Assembly (NCBI RefSeq): GCF_910591885.1
Contig: NC_063281.1
Span: 7,641,700-7,705,699 of the forward strand
Origin: Bombus terrestris
Taxonomy: Eukaryota > Arthropoda > Insecta > Hymenoptera > Apidae
Direction: 5' to 3'
DNA length: 64,000 nt
Shown here: positions 48,115 through 60,300 of the stretch, in pieces
Numbering within the stretch: the stretch's first letter is position 1
Layout: each line of letters begins with the position of its first letter
The notes under the pieces: model-generated
Database searches by the model: none
Told to the model about the DNA's origin: nothing
What the model saw: only the letters and a program-made list of their open reading frames with translations
Program-made: the position numbers and the translations under genes

Positions 48115-48414
48115 CTAGAATTCCTGCGCCAGTGGAGGCTGAGAACCGCTGGAACGAGCTAACGAACGACATCGTTCGTCGAATATGGAGAGGCCAGATG
48201 TTTCCTTGACATTGAAGGTCGCCGCGACTCTCCTCCATTCTTTGCACCGCCTTTCGTTCGTTAATTTCGCCGAAACTCGTGCTAACATCGACCACTCTCG
48301 ACTGTTCAAAACTCTAGCACCGCCGTTAATTTCCGGAGCTAAACGGGGCCCCGCTAACAAATCTTCCCTCGGTGAACATTGCCAAAGTTCCTGATCAATG
48401 TTTATTTCCTCCAT
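48115..48414 (-). CDS. uncharacterised 99-residue open frame (doubtful)
   Basis: ATG start MEEINIDQELWQCSPREDLL, stop at 48115. The frame stays open upstream to about 48504, giving some 130 codons (including VTLANYLIRDILIPLHNLET), so an exon larger than the ATG frame is possible; a TAG that could act as acceptor precedes it but lacks a pyrimidine tract. Composition and codon-first purine bias look natural. No family recognised. Length is within reach of chance. Confidence 0.2.
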   Translation of the reverse strand: MEEINIDQELWQCSPREDLLAGPRLAPEINGGARVLNSREWSMLARVSAKLTNERRCKEWRRVAATFNVKETSGLSIFDERCRSLARSSGSQPPLAQEF

Positions 48415-50768
48415 CGTCCTGTGGCTGGTTTCCAAATTGTGCAAAGGGATCAGTATGTCGCGAATTAGGTAATTTGCTAAAGTCACGAGAACGTACTCGT
48501 TCTCCTACGAACTTGGTCATTTTTGCGGTGAACTGGTAGCACCGAGGAGCAGCGGCTCTAAGCTGAATGTCCAAGTCCTTTTAGTTAGCCCGAGCCTTCT
48601 CTAGACACCGGGATACACGGCGGAGGCTTACGGGTTGTGGAAGTCGCGAGGTGCATCGACCGTCCACCGTTGTAAACCGTGGTCACATCTCGTCCTCGCC
48701 AAGTACGAAAGTCGTGGCTACCATACCTGGTGCTAGCACGGTGTGTACCAGCACCTCGGCCTTCCACGATTGTAAACAGCTAGCAAGAACCGGGGAAACC
48801 AGACGATGGGTAACGCTTGATCCCGCTTCTCACTGCGTTCTCTCCCTTCTTCTTCTTCCATCTCGTCTGTTTCTTGTTTCCTCCTTTCTTCGCGGGATTC
48901 GATCGTCGAGATGCGCCCAGGTGCAACGTCGATATTAAGCTGCTCGTCGTTCTTTTGCATCGAACGCGAGGCCGCCGTGTAATGAACAGGAAGAGCACAG
49001 AGAACGAGGGAAAGTTTCCCAAGGGGAGGAGGCGGTATGAAAATTCAGAGAGGAAAACACAGAGGGAAGCCAGGAGGAATTTTCAAAGTGAAGAATGGGG
49101 TCTAAAAGGAAAGAGTCCAGGATTAGTAATACACCATTGTTTCCGTGGACAGGGCTAGAGACAGGTCGGCTCTGTGCCTCTGATACATCGTCTCTTTATC
49201 TCCTTTCTCTTTATTTTCTTTCGCCACGTTGCGCGCTCCCGAGAGCTGATGCATCATCAGCAGCTCGGATATGATCCACCTTGATACCCTTGTTCCTGAT
49301 GAATGCAGGATTGTTTGCCGGTGTTGATTTAAGAAACAAAGATGAATAGGAGAGGTGACGAGAACGAGGACGATGCTTGATTAAGGAGAACGCTCGAAGT
49401 AGGTGTAGAAGAAAATTGGAATTTCCGTATGCGATTCTGGCGAATACTCCTAGCATCCGTAGTATAAACTTAAATTAGAGTTGAATTGGGTTGAGTTAAA
49501 CACCTTCCTCCATGTCGGAGGATTTGAAATAATCTCGAGACAACACATCGATCGTCGTTCTTATCGCTATATAGACACACTGGTTCCTTCATTTTGAATA
49601 TACTGGTAAAAATTATCATTTTCAAATTATGTACGAACTTTCTACTTATACATACAAATGAATACTTTTAACACGAGTGTACTCGAGAAGAATATCGGTA
49701 CTTCCTGGATAAAGTACGTAGAACAGAAACTTTTTCGAAGAAAAGAAGCCTGACACGACACGGTCTCGTTCTACTGCAAGATACTTTGATTAAACCGAAC
49801 GCTCGCAGGTGTTTTAAAAGCAATTTCGAAATCCTCTGTATACTACCAATCGATACTATTAAGATCTCGAACAGAAGCTTAGATTGCATCGAAATCGCAT
49901 CGAGTCGAGAAATGCTTTGGAAACTGGAACACCTTAAATAATTTCAGGAGCAAGAAATTAATTGAAATTCGGCTTCGTTCGTATTTCGAGGCGAATTTTC
50001 AAGACAAAGGCGATACGACACTGTGTTATTCCACTTAGATTTTCAAGAGTAATCACCTCGCGGTTGGTCGCGTACGTTTCGGAATCGCGGAAGGAAAATC
50101 GATGCGATCGCATGCGAGGGCTGTAACGGTATTCGGAGCGGAGTCTGAGCTATTGATCGAACGAAGAAAAGACGAGGATCGAACAGAAGGATCGAAGACG
50201 CGGCAAGACGAGACGCTGGATATATGTGACGAACGAAAAGAACGTCCCGCGGTGTCGTGACATTGGCTACGGCGGTCAGCCAACGTTGGTTGCCTAATGA
50301 CTAATAACCTCCGTGTTTGAGTATGTCGCGTGTCGCGAAAATAGGCGGAATTCACGGCGACACGCTTATACGTATTCTTCTGCCATTGATCTATTGCCAT
50401 TATGCAAGGAATTATCCTTAACTCGCGTGTTTCTCGATTCGGCCGAACGTGGGACACGCTAAGCGTCGATTCTACTGTTGAGTCGTTGACCCTTTGATTA
50501 TAACAAATAGTTATACCAATAGTCCATAAAATAATTGAATAACTATGACGGCACAAATTAATTGAACCTTTCAGAAGAATAATAAGTTTACTCTATAATA
50601 AGTTTTTAAAAAATTGGAGCATTTAACAGACTTCTCGTTATTTTCTAAGATGATTTTTTAACGGTTTTATTATCGATTATAGTGGAATTTTGTTTCTGTG
50701 AACTCTACTTATTCGAACGTAAACTTAACTTTACGAATCTATAATGACAACACTTGCACTTCATTATT

Positions 50769-50832
50769 CTATAAGTTTGCTATAAGTTTCTGTAAGTTTC
50801 TATAAGTTTCTCTTGCATTATTCTATAAGTCT
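50769..50832. repeat. 10-bp minisatellite (CTATAAGTTT)n
   Basis: Four near-perfect units (50769-50809, one with CTGTAAGTTT) and a fifth diverged unit at 50823-50832 after a 13-base interruption. Confidence 0.85.
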
Positions 50833-52194
50833 GTGTATATACAGAAACAAACACTATCTAATGTTACATGGAGGTAATCATGGTGTATGTAAGACGCCAG
50901 TACAATTATTTTCGAAAAAATTGTAACTCTAAATAGACTCCTACATATAGATGGCTGTTAGATATGTATTTTATGAAACAAAAAACATAGAGAACGTTTC
51001 TTTCATGATAAATAGCGAATAAATAACGCTATTATGAATTTAGTCCGCGTTTTAACGGTATATCGGGAAAATTATATAAACCGTTTACTCTCTGACAGGC
51101 TCATGTCAACGAAATTCTATTGCAATTAAAATTAACTGAGAACTACGCGGAGACTGTCTACCACAAAGCTCGCGTGTCGATCGATCAGTAGAATGAATTT
51201 ATGTTTCTTTCGTTGCCTAGTAACGGCGTCAACAAACTGATAGATGAATATGTAACTACCTACAAACTGGATCTTCGTATTACGTGAATATTTCTGAAAC
51301 TCTACATTACCGGCAAAACGATCTATCGAAAATCGCGATCAAATATCAAAATCACAATATCTTCTTTGAAGATTATTAATCTTAATCTTTAATATTCGAA
51401 CGAATAATTTATATTCACAATTATTATGGTCGTTCGCGCGAATTAATAATTAAAATGTTCAACAGAAGTTTCTGTTTTAATTAACCGTAAAGTTTAGGTG
51501 AGTTTACGCGCCATAATCTACTACACGGTCGTGTACCGGCGTGAAAGTAAAACGCGCGCAACGAAGGGTTAACAAGCTTCCTCGAAAATCCAATTTTCCT
51601 CCTGTGTCGTAGGTATCGGGCACATTAGCCGCCGCCGAAGCGTGAATTATTTGTCGGCGGTAACGAACGCCCGATAAATAAGCCCGTTGCTGTCTATACA
51701 TTACGATATAAATATATTCGCGACGGTGTTGCCCGACGATAAATCAGGAAGTGCTCGTATATAATTCTTAACGTCGTCGGTGTAACAGCGGGTTGTTAAG
51801 ATTCGACCACAAATTTTCTTGCCGGTCTCCGTGTATTTGGTGGGGTGTCTACCTGCGGCGATAGCGATGGGCTCCGTGCACGCGCGATGCGGAGCTCTCC
51901 AGTCCGCGAACAGCGCTCCAACGCGAAGGACGTGGGAAAGATCGATTCGTCGCCGTTGCTCGATCCATCGAGGATTTCGTATTCCACTGCCCCTGGCATC
52001 TATCGCGATCGATAACGTAAAAACTCGTCCAGTGATCATCACGCTCATATATACCGCCTAAATCCTTCAAATTCTTTTTAAGATCGTCCAAAGTTGCTCG
52101 AGGAATTGAATTTTACCATTAACTCGAAAGATATCTTCGTACTTTAAAATGTTTATACGAATCGAAGTATAACACGATTCCGGGACACGTCGAG
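50833..52194. other. no supported gene; mixed open frames at 51.7-52.09 kb
   Basis: Two minus frames overlap here, 51701-52048 (ATG start MSVMITGRVFTLSIAIDARG, 115 residues) and 51849-52091, plus a plus frame at 51819-52061. All read plausibly, which argues that elevated GC rather than selection keeps them open. The AT-rich left part is empty. Confidence 0.4.
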
Positions 52195-52794
52195 TCAAAA
52201 CATTTTACGATCGGTTAAGTGAAGTGACGTGCCGGAACCTGCTGGTCGAGGAAGCAGTGTGTAGCTGTCTCGGATAGACGATTTCAGTGTCGAGGCGGTT
52301 ACAGAGGCTGTATAATCGAACGTTGGATCGATCTCGCGATAAAATTCCTGAAACGGTGTCGTGTGCGAAGCAGGCACGAGCGAAAGAAGCATGGGGAGGA
52401 GGGTCGTCGAACCCAGGAACACTTGCGCGAAATTAGTAACGGCGTCGATCGTGCCGTGACCTTGACCGGCGTTGACCAGCCTAACGAAAATCGAGAGTGG
52501 TCCGTCAGGTACGAATTGTACGAAGGGAGAAGCTTGGACATTGGAGAACCACGAAAAGAGAGAGACGGCGACGAGGTGGACAGTGCGAAGGAAGTGAGAT
52601 GCGCCATTTTCGAGAACCGATGCGAGAAGGTGAACGATCCTTGGAGCGTTTCGCCGCAGACCGGTAATGGGATACCAGAGGTGACGGCAAGATGAACGGT
52701 CACGGTTCCACCAATGAGGTACTTGCGCCACGTTCCGTCCAACAATTTCTTTTCCTCCTTCTCTGACCTTTTTTTCCCTCCGTTTCTTAGCCAT
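52195..52794 (-). CDS. uncharacterised 199-residue open frame (strand uncertain)
   Basis: The longest ATG frame outside the SLC5 gene. It starts MAKKRREKKVREGGKEIVGR in the good context GACATGG and ends at a TGA. The middle is hydrophobic (IVHLLASVL, LVAVSLFSWF, TTLLPMLLSL), so a membrane protein would be possible. No family recognised. Against it, the codon-aligned plus frame over the same bases has the stronger coding-like base pattern. Either one strand is a real exon or the patch is simply GC-rich. Confidence 0.22.
   Translation of the reverse strand: MAKKRREKKVREGGKEIVGRNVAQVPHWWNRDRSSCRHLWYPITGLRRNAPRIVHLLASVLENGASHFLRTVHLVAVSLFSWFSNVQASPFVQFVPDGPLSIFVRLVNAGQGHGTIDAVTNFAQVFLGSTTLLPMLLSLVPASHTTPFQEFYREIDPTFDYTASVTASTLKSSIRDSYTLLPRPAGSGTSLHLTDRKMF
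52288..52695 (+). CDS. possible plus-strand exon (alternative to the antisense frame)
   Basis: Following gacgatttcag the frame is open for 135 codons to a TGA, ending NDPWSVSPQTGNGIPEVTAR. By hand count about two fifths of codons in its second part begin with G, against under a third for the antisense frame, which is the asymmetry seen in real coding DNA. It has no in-frame ATG, so it would have to be an internal or last exon; a GT donor (ACCG|GTAATG) also lies near its end. No family recognised. Confidence 0.22.
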   Translation, partial: CRGGYRGCIIERWIDLAIKFLKRCRVRSRHERKKHGEEGRRTQEHLREISNGVDRAVTLTGVDQPNENREWSVRYELYEGRSLDIGEPRKERDGDEVDSAKEVRCAIFENRCEKVNDPWSVSPQTGNGIPEVTAR

Positions 52795-55191
52795 GTCGCC
52801 CGCGCGCACGCGGTTTCTTCTTGTTGCGTTCTAAATTCGCCGCGCGACGGACCTAGGGTTCGTGCACACCGATCGCGAGAGAATGGCGAAGGTCTCGATA
52901 ATGCGAGCAATGCTCGAGACTTGGTTCTTGGAAAACTTTCATAGGATTGTTCGACAATTACACGAGCGACAGCCTGTAAGAGCCGAGAACTCGTAGAAAT
53001 TAGTATTGGCATGGCATTGAATTTCTTTTATTTGTAATTCGATGAGTCTTCGTGAAATTTGTATATATATACAAGGAATGTTTTAAGTTTGCGGTTAAAG
53101 GAAACGGAATGGGTAAGAGGTTTTGCGAAGTTTACCTAAATGCTTTATCGAATTAGTGTGCACGAGCCCTTATTATAGCTGCAGCAAAGACGAGGAATTC
53201 TTGACGTACACGACGACGTCTTATGTATCCGCGGCTTGCATGACGGTGTCCGAGGTTTCTGGTTCGTAGATATTCTGGATAACACTTGCCACTTGCACCC
53301 AACTTTCTACTTTGCGAATTCGAATTTACATTTATCACTCGCGCAGGTTCGTGCTCCAGGCTTGGGTTTCTTTTATGTTTAAATCGTCAACGTATCTTAA
53401 ATATAAACGAGCGAACATCTGCTTACAGGTATAATCCGATTATTTATTAAGTATTACGAATTCACGTTAAAAGCACGGAAATGACCAACGGGACTTATCG
53501 ATTTCACGTTTATCAAAAGCTTCTGTACTACGTTGGATTTGCTTGACATTCACATACGAAGCTCGCAATTTCTGGTTGTGTTTAAATGAGAAAAAAAGAC
53601 GGAAGGATAGGGTTGATAAGACTCTCTAAGTGATTAGATAACGTTCACTGGCAGGTATGGCACTGTTTGCACGTAAAAGTATACGCACATCTTCTTTCAC
53701 GTTTGAGAAATTCGTCAGAAGTTTTCAAGTCGTTTCAATTATCTTCAAGTTACGATGTTATATAACTTTCGTCAGAATAACGAAACGATCGTATTAATGG
53801 AATGGAACGATGACGTTATTTAACTGTAATTGTCCGTAAGTATTGCTGATAAAGCGGTATCTATGTCAGGCAATTTTAATTATCGAACGAAGATAGCGAC
53901 GAACGTTGAAGCGAGTGGTACGCTCGCGATAGCGTTCGCCTACGTACGACGTTGGTTGGAATTTCGATGGTCGAGCTACCGTGCTCGATATATCGGGGCC
54001 AGATGGGCTTTCCATTTTTTTTCCACGTGGCCAGATTGATTGGACGACTCGAATGGCCGAGTCTTTCTCCCTGGCTTAGCGCCAGCTATCGCGATGCATC
54101 GAGTGAAAAGCGTTCGGCCAACTCTTTTTTTCGCACGCAACTCGCCCGTACACCGAAACGCGAAGTTTCTTTTTCCCTGTGCATTGTCCCCGTCGTACGC
54201 GGTCGTTTGCGAGTAGTACATCGATAATCGTGCTTCCTGCGCAGGCACTGAATATCTGTGTCGCGTTTTTAGCATAGTTGCTATCGCAGTTGTTTGCTCT
54301 TCGAGGCGAAGTCAAATTGACTGCCTTGAGACTCGTTCCTTTTGTCGTCGGAAACGCGACTTGGAATGTCGAATATTGATTCTGGTTTTAAAAAGCAGAC
54401 TCGAAGTATTGCGCCAGAGGTTTTCAGAGTGATTTATGCTAAAACAACACGGAACGGATAAGTATAGCGAGATTGAATGAAATTTTCAAACGCATATATC
54501 GTCAGTGCGCGTATAATTTTTCATTCGTAGTATCGAAATTTGAAAAATTGCTAGAGGTTTTCATTTACACCTTATTTATGTTTGAACAACAACGAAAAGG
54601 TACATCTGGCGATGCCAAATGAAATCTCAATAATAAAATTTTTAACTTGAGGAAGTAAGCGCGTTTGCCGTTAAAGAAAGTTTGAGAGATTGAGTAAAAA
54701 ATATTGGCAAAAGTTTTCGCTTAGATGTAATTTATGTTCCAACGGCGAGGATCCAGTAGATACAGTAACATTGAAGGAAATTTTGAAATACACATATACA
54801 TGATCGTTTCGATGATGGAATTTTTAATTCACAGCAGCAAGCGTGGCGCCATTAATCTTTGGTAATCATGGCCAATTAATTGATATGCAAACGAGCTCGA
54901 GCACAAATTATTGCGAACGATGGCGGACCCAGTCATCCGATGCTCGACCCTTTTCCTCCGTCCTTCGAACGTCGTTCCACCTTCTAATCTTCGATTTAAG
55001 GAAGAACAGGCTGCGTACGTGATTCCCTTTTGTAAAACACCGCGAGTGGAATTCGGTTAAGACCAGTCAAGGCTCCACGCGTTGAAATTCGCCAACGAGC
55101 CGAAATAGTCCTTCCGAGAATCGCGTTTAGCTTTTAAGGTCGCGCATAATGTGTCTTTTAGCTGAAATTCCTCCGGGCTTCTTGATGTATT

Positions 55192-55235
55192 TCTCTCTCT
55201 CTCTCTCCCTCTCTCTCTCTCTTTCTTTCTCTCTG
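55192..55235. repeat. imperfect (CT)n microsatellite
   Basis: Forty-four bases of CT with a few C and T interruptions. Confidence 0.9.
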
Positions 55236-57352
55236 TGTACTTTGCAACGGGACGTTCCATGCGATATACAGCAATCTGTCCAGGCCGCTTAAACACACCT
55301 AGTCGAAAGTTCCGCCAACCCATGAAATATTCATGAAATTTCACGAAGAGTACGGAATACGATGTACTTATTAACAGTGGCGTTCAACGCTCTATCGGCA
55401 AATTAGAGCCGTGAATTAATCGTGTGTCCCTGGTTTCGCACTCGATTCGTTAACGAACGTATGTTTCACGCGGACGAGTTACGATTTCGTTACGATTTCA
55501 GTGTGATTTCGTCGGAATTTTATTGCAATTTCGGTGTGATTTCATTTGGGCTTTGTAACCGGGACACGGTACGATTAGACAGCTTTATATTTCTAACGAC
55601 CATAAGCGTAATAGCAGAATAGCTGCTCGTGTCTATTGCATCATTAAAAGCATAAAATTCTTTCTATAAAACTAAAAAAACAGCTCGGTAGTTTCGTATT
55701 TCCAGCAACGGAATTGCTCGTGCCTGTACATTACATCATCAAAGATATTAAAAGTTATCGAATCGAACTGCGTCATCCCTAGGAAATTGTAATGACATTG
55801 AATCGTCTGTTTATCATCTGATTATAATGTACTTGAATGGTGGAGCGATATCCAGCTTAACGTTAGTTGAAACAAAAATAAACGCCGCTTCATGGCCAAG
55901 GGAATAAGATTTCTTGACAAAGTTCCCTCTGCGTCCGAGTTCGCGGAAGTTGTCGGAGGACTCGAAACTAACTCGAAATATCTCGAGGATTGGCGGATGC
56001 GTTATAAGGTTTAGGAAAGTTCGCAGCTGCGGCTCGACTTTCGAGATGTTCTTATTGCTCGAAAAACGCTTCGATAATTCCCTCGCGCCGGAGCTGGTAC
56101 CGTTGTCTCTAGCAAAGCAACGCTACAAATTCCCCCGTTATCTTGGATATTAAACTTTGCAAGCTCGCGATTCCACGCCTTCGCTTTCCTTATTACGCGA
56201 AATTACCACGACAACCACGATTTCTCATCGACGAGCACAACCGCGAGCCTGTTAATTTATACACATTGTCGAGGATCATTAAGTCAGGCTTCGTAAAAAG
56301 TACCAATAATTCTCTCCTCGTCGGCATCTCTTAAAAGATCGTAAAATCGTTGCCACGTCTTCTTTTCTCAAGTCGTTAAACGATTCCCTCCAGACTGATT
56401 CGTGGCACCAACTCGTACTTCCTGCAGCAAAACTTCCGTTTCCAACGTTCTCCTTCGCAACGAGACTAGTGTTTGATAAAAAAGGACCAGATGAGTGAAA
56501 ACCGAGAAAGATAGCAGACGATGAAGAGGGTGGATCCCTGTTGTTTTTGTCGAGTTAACCTCGGGTTACCAGTCATAACGTTTTACGATCGCAACTCCGT
56601 CGGAATCGTCGCACTATCCGTGTGGATGGATCGTAAGGAGCTCGTAAACGACTTGCATAAAATTGATTCGCCGCTGTCGGCATCGCGCGTACGACATCGC
56701 TCGTTCATTGGCGAAACCGGCCGGTGGAATTTTTTTCGGTTGGTCCCCGAATTGAACATCGAAATAAATTTCGCGAAAGTGGGAGGAATCGGTGTGGATT
56801 ATGCCCCGGTTTCTCTCGCCTCGCGAAGGACCAACCACGCTATTTCGGAACAGGTCGAATTGGACTCGACCGGTTGGTCCAGCGACCGTATTATCAGCCG
56901 TGGAATTTAAAGCGAGCGATTCGGGAGCGTTGGAGTCACTCGTCGATTTAGATAACAATGTCGATATCGGTTTAATCGGGGATCGTTTAAAACGAAGAAA
57001 TACGGGACACCTTCATTACGCGGTTCTCCAAAGAGCCGATTGGCAGAGCATTCTAATTCCGCGGAATGAAATTCTGATAAGATAGCAGTAACTTCGCGTT
57101 TGGTCGCCTCATGGCCGTTTGTCGGGTAAATAACCGGGGTTTTTATCATCTTGAAATTCACGCGAGATGTTGCTAGTGAGAGTATAAGAGATTTACGAAG
57201 TTTATTTTCGAGATGGTGTTTATTTCATTTGATTTGTAGAGAGAACTTTTTACCGTCATGCACACGGTGATGTTATTTGGAGTACAACTGAAGTATCGAT
57301 ATTAATAGGATGCAACGAGAAAGGGAGGGAAGCAATAAAAGAAGAAATGAAT

Positions 57353-57365
57353 ATACACACACACA
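57353..57365. repeat. short (AC)n microsatellite
   Basis: About six AC units inside a purine-rich context. Confidence 0.8.
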
Positions 57366-60300
57366 TACTACTAGTTACTATGATTTTCATAATAGTCAGG
57401 TTTCCAAACTTCTTAGCTTATATCAAGAACTCTCATCGACATCCATTCATCTTGTCCCCTATGATTTAGTCGAACCGGTGATCGTCGGTCAGCTGGACAG
57501 TTTAATAACGTGGCACGGATCAACTCGAATGCATAAGTTGTTGGCGATGTGGTCGCGAAGCTACGGCATTCCGGTAGTTTCACGGAGGACAGAAAAGCCT
57601 GGTACGTGGGCGTGACGACCACATGAATTGTGTCTCGCCGTGAAACGGATCTCCTTTGTCGAAAGGTTGGCCGCACGCGTGCGTAAGCGTAATGCGTATC
57701 GGGGCGCGTGCAACGCGAACTTTGCTCGAGCCGAGCAATAAATTGATACTGTATGCTTCACGCTAGGTCTGAATAACGGGGCCTCGTGTGAGCCTCGGGT
57801 TTCCATTGCACAATAAAATATCTTGCCTTGAGAAATAAAAATTGATTAGGATTTAGATTCGATTTTGAAATCAATTAGATTTTGAAATCAGCTCTGTGTT
57901 AGATACAAAATCGTACAAAGTTTCTGCTGCTTTTTCACTGAAGATTAGATGTTTCTCGAAGAAAATGAAAAGAATTTAACACCTTTCACTTTTCTAAAAA
58001 GAGAAAAAATTTTAATTTTCCCTATAAAATAAGAAAATCTTGTATTGCATTGTGAAATTGTAGTTCGTTGGCGTTGCACTTTGTCTTCGTGCAATACTTC
58101 CAATATTTTGGTATTTTACTTGGTGTGACTCACAATGGTAAGGATTTTGGTGATAGATGAAGTTAGTTCTACCTTGATGTATGAGATTCCTGTCACTCTT
58201 TCACCTCAGCATAATAACTCAGACAGGCGAGTAAACACGTGTTCATGGTAATCGCGTAAATCGTCGTCCGAAAAGGATTCTTCTGAAACGATGGTCGGGT
58301 TCACACGCGATGAACGCGCGTGTACACAGTAGGTTTGTGGGATAGGCCGTGGGCACATGGAATTATTCGGTCGGTGGAACGAAGTGCTAATGAATATTGA
58401 TGTGCCACAGGTTCGTTCTGTCCGAGGTCGATGCATTAGCGTCATTAACACTTGCCTGGCGACGAAAGGAAAGAGCAAGCTGAAAAAAAGAGAAATCCAG
58501 CCAGAGAATATCAGAGATCGCTCTCGAAAGACGATAGGCACTCACGGAAAAAGTTTACCATTTCCATTCTCGTTAAAATTGCTAATGTCTGAAAAAAGGC
58601 TTTCATACTGAATAATCGTTCATACTCGATACGTATTATCGGTAAATATTCGTACTATGTACGAATTTAAATCACGATAGCGTATCGTAATCGCGATCGC
58701 AGGTGATGCGGAAAGTTCGAAGTCAAGTAATCGACAGTAAGCAGCATCTACATGGTATCTAATCGGTGACGGGTTGGAGTTAACCGTGAATCTCCCTGGT
58801 GTGGCATTGGACGAGCTCGGGACGTGACCAATTGGTAGACAGCGAACTATTTAATGCGATTAGACGTTAACCAGGGTGTGGCAGTGTCTGTCCGCTGTCA
58901 AATTTTCTGACCAATGAGATTCTTCGTAGGCTAGATTCGTCAGTCGATTCGGTAGTCAGGTCATCGATTGTCTTGCCTTTGGTCAGTCGATTGATCCAAC
59001 TTGAGTATTTCTTGCATCGTGTTACATTTATCTTCTCTAAAAGATTGATACAGATAGCTGGAGAATCTGCTCGATAATTTTGCGAATCGTTCGTTTTCGA
59101 ATATATTTCGACGAAAGTCGCCAGTTAAAGGTAACGAAGAGAGTAAGAAGCTAAAGGTAAATCAAGACCAACAGTCGAACCAGAATGTTTTCTTACTTTA
59201 TCGATTACCTTTAAAGAGAGCTGAGGAACTTTTTCTCCTGTAGATGATACTTAACTTTTCTACCGGGACGATCCCCGATTCGTTGGGCGATTAAGCCTGC
59301 GAAAGAATTCCCTCGATTATTTGAAGTTTACTCAGCGAGAACGCTCCCTTACTTTCTGTTCCATGAGAGAATCGAACTTCGAGTTGATTACCGACGTTCC
59401 GACTTAACGCTGCCCGGTAGAAAGGAACGAATCAACCGAGTCGTAGATTTCAGATGAGCTTCCAATACCCGACTAACCTAATTTCAATCGAATATTGAAG
59501 AAACCCGAACGAAAAGAAGAAACTTAAAATTGCATGGCAGGTAATTAATCCTATCTTTGTCGAGCGTCGTGTTGTCTTGATCAAACTGTTCCAAGCTTCT
59601 TCAAACAATGGAGCAGACACAAACATAAAACAGGGTTTCTATAAGAGAATTGAAACATAAAATCAGAGTGTAATAAAGATTCAAATACGACTCGAAAAGC
59701 TTGCGAACTTAAAATATCATCCTCGCATGCTCATACTCCAAAAACACCTGTGTCATTTTTCCGAAGATTCTTTTTCTACACGAATCTCTCTGTGAATGTC
59801 CTATGTATCGTATCCTATACTTACCTGACTTGTGAAACAAAACAGTTATACTAATTGTCCACTGAATGCTGCATTATAAATGATTTTCCCCTGTGTTAAC
59901 CCCCGATGAAGTCATTTTAATGAAATTTCATCATATTCTGCTCACGATTTCAGCAAACACAACCAACACAAACAAAGAACGATCAAGGATAATCGAGCAA
60001 CGTTATCTGTCGAGAAATGGAGATAAAAGTCTTGCATCTACGCCCTTCTGTCGGAACGAACGTTCCGCGGTGGTCGTGAAATGACGGCGAAGGAATCGCT
60101 CTATTACCAAGCCGCTTATACGCCGATCTATCGTGTCCGTGAGCGGCAGTTAGTCACCGGCTAATATCACGTTGTCCGTAGTTGGAACTAACGTGTACTA
60201 GTCTTGGAAGGAAGAAAGGGATCCTAACAAACGGCGCGTTAGGAAAACCGCCGCTGGATCGGTTCCTTATTATAAACGTGGCTCCCTTGAAGCGCCATAC

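Larger units (their letters stand above)
45418..50768. other. probable large intron downstream of the C1 exons, no firm exon
   Basis: If the C1 gene continues rightward, this is intron. Open frames at 45.42-45.83 kb and 46.04-46.53 kb on both strands are chance or repeat-driven. CA/TA-rich imperfect repeats lie at 46130-46385 and a purine tract at 46801-46850. A minus frame at 48115-48414 is listed separately. A hydrophobic 77-codon plus frame at 47020-47253 is unremarkable. Confidence 0.45.

Noticed and set aside
50053..50556. Minus-strand 167-codon frame
   Set aside because: Ser/Arg-rich with no domain, and an in-frame ATG only late (about 116 codons); within chance for six frames over 64 kb.
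56521..57085. Overlapping plus frames and an antisense frame around 56.5-57.1 kb
   Set aside because: Three frames and the opposite strand are open together, so high GC content explains them better than coding; no family seen.
57401..57603. Possible exon between a CAG acceptor and a GTACGT donor
   Set aside because: Weak donor, no pyrimidine tract of note, no recognisable domain; of chance length.
58531..58573. Minus-strand ATG (MEMVNFF) followed by GTGAGT
   Set aside because: Short ATG-plus-donor combinations are expected several times by chance; no partner exon seen.
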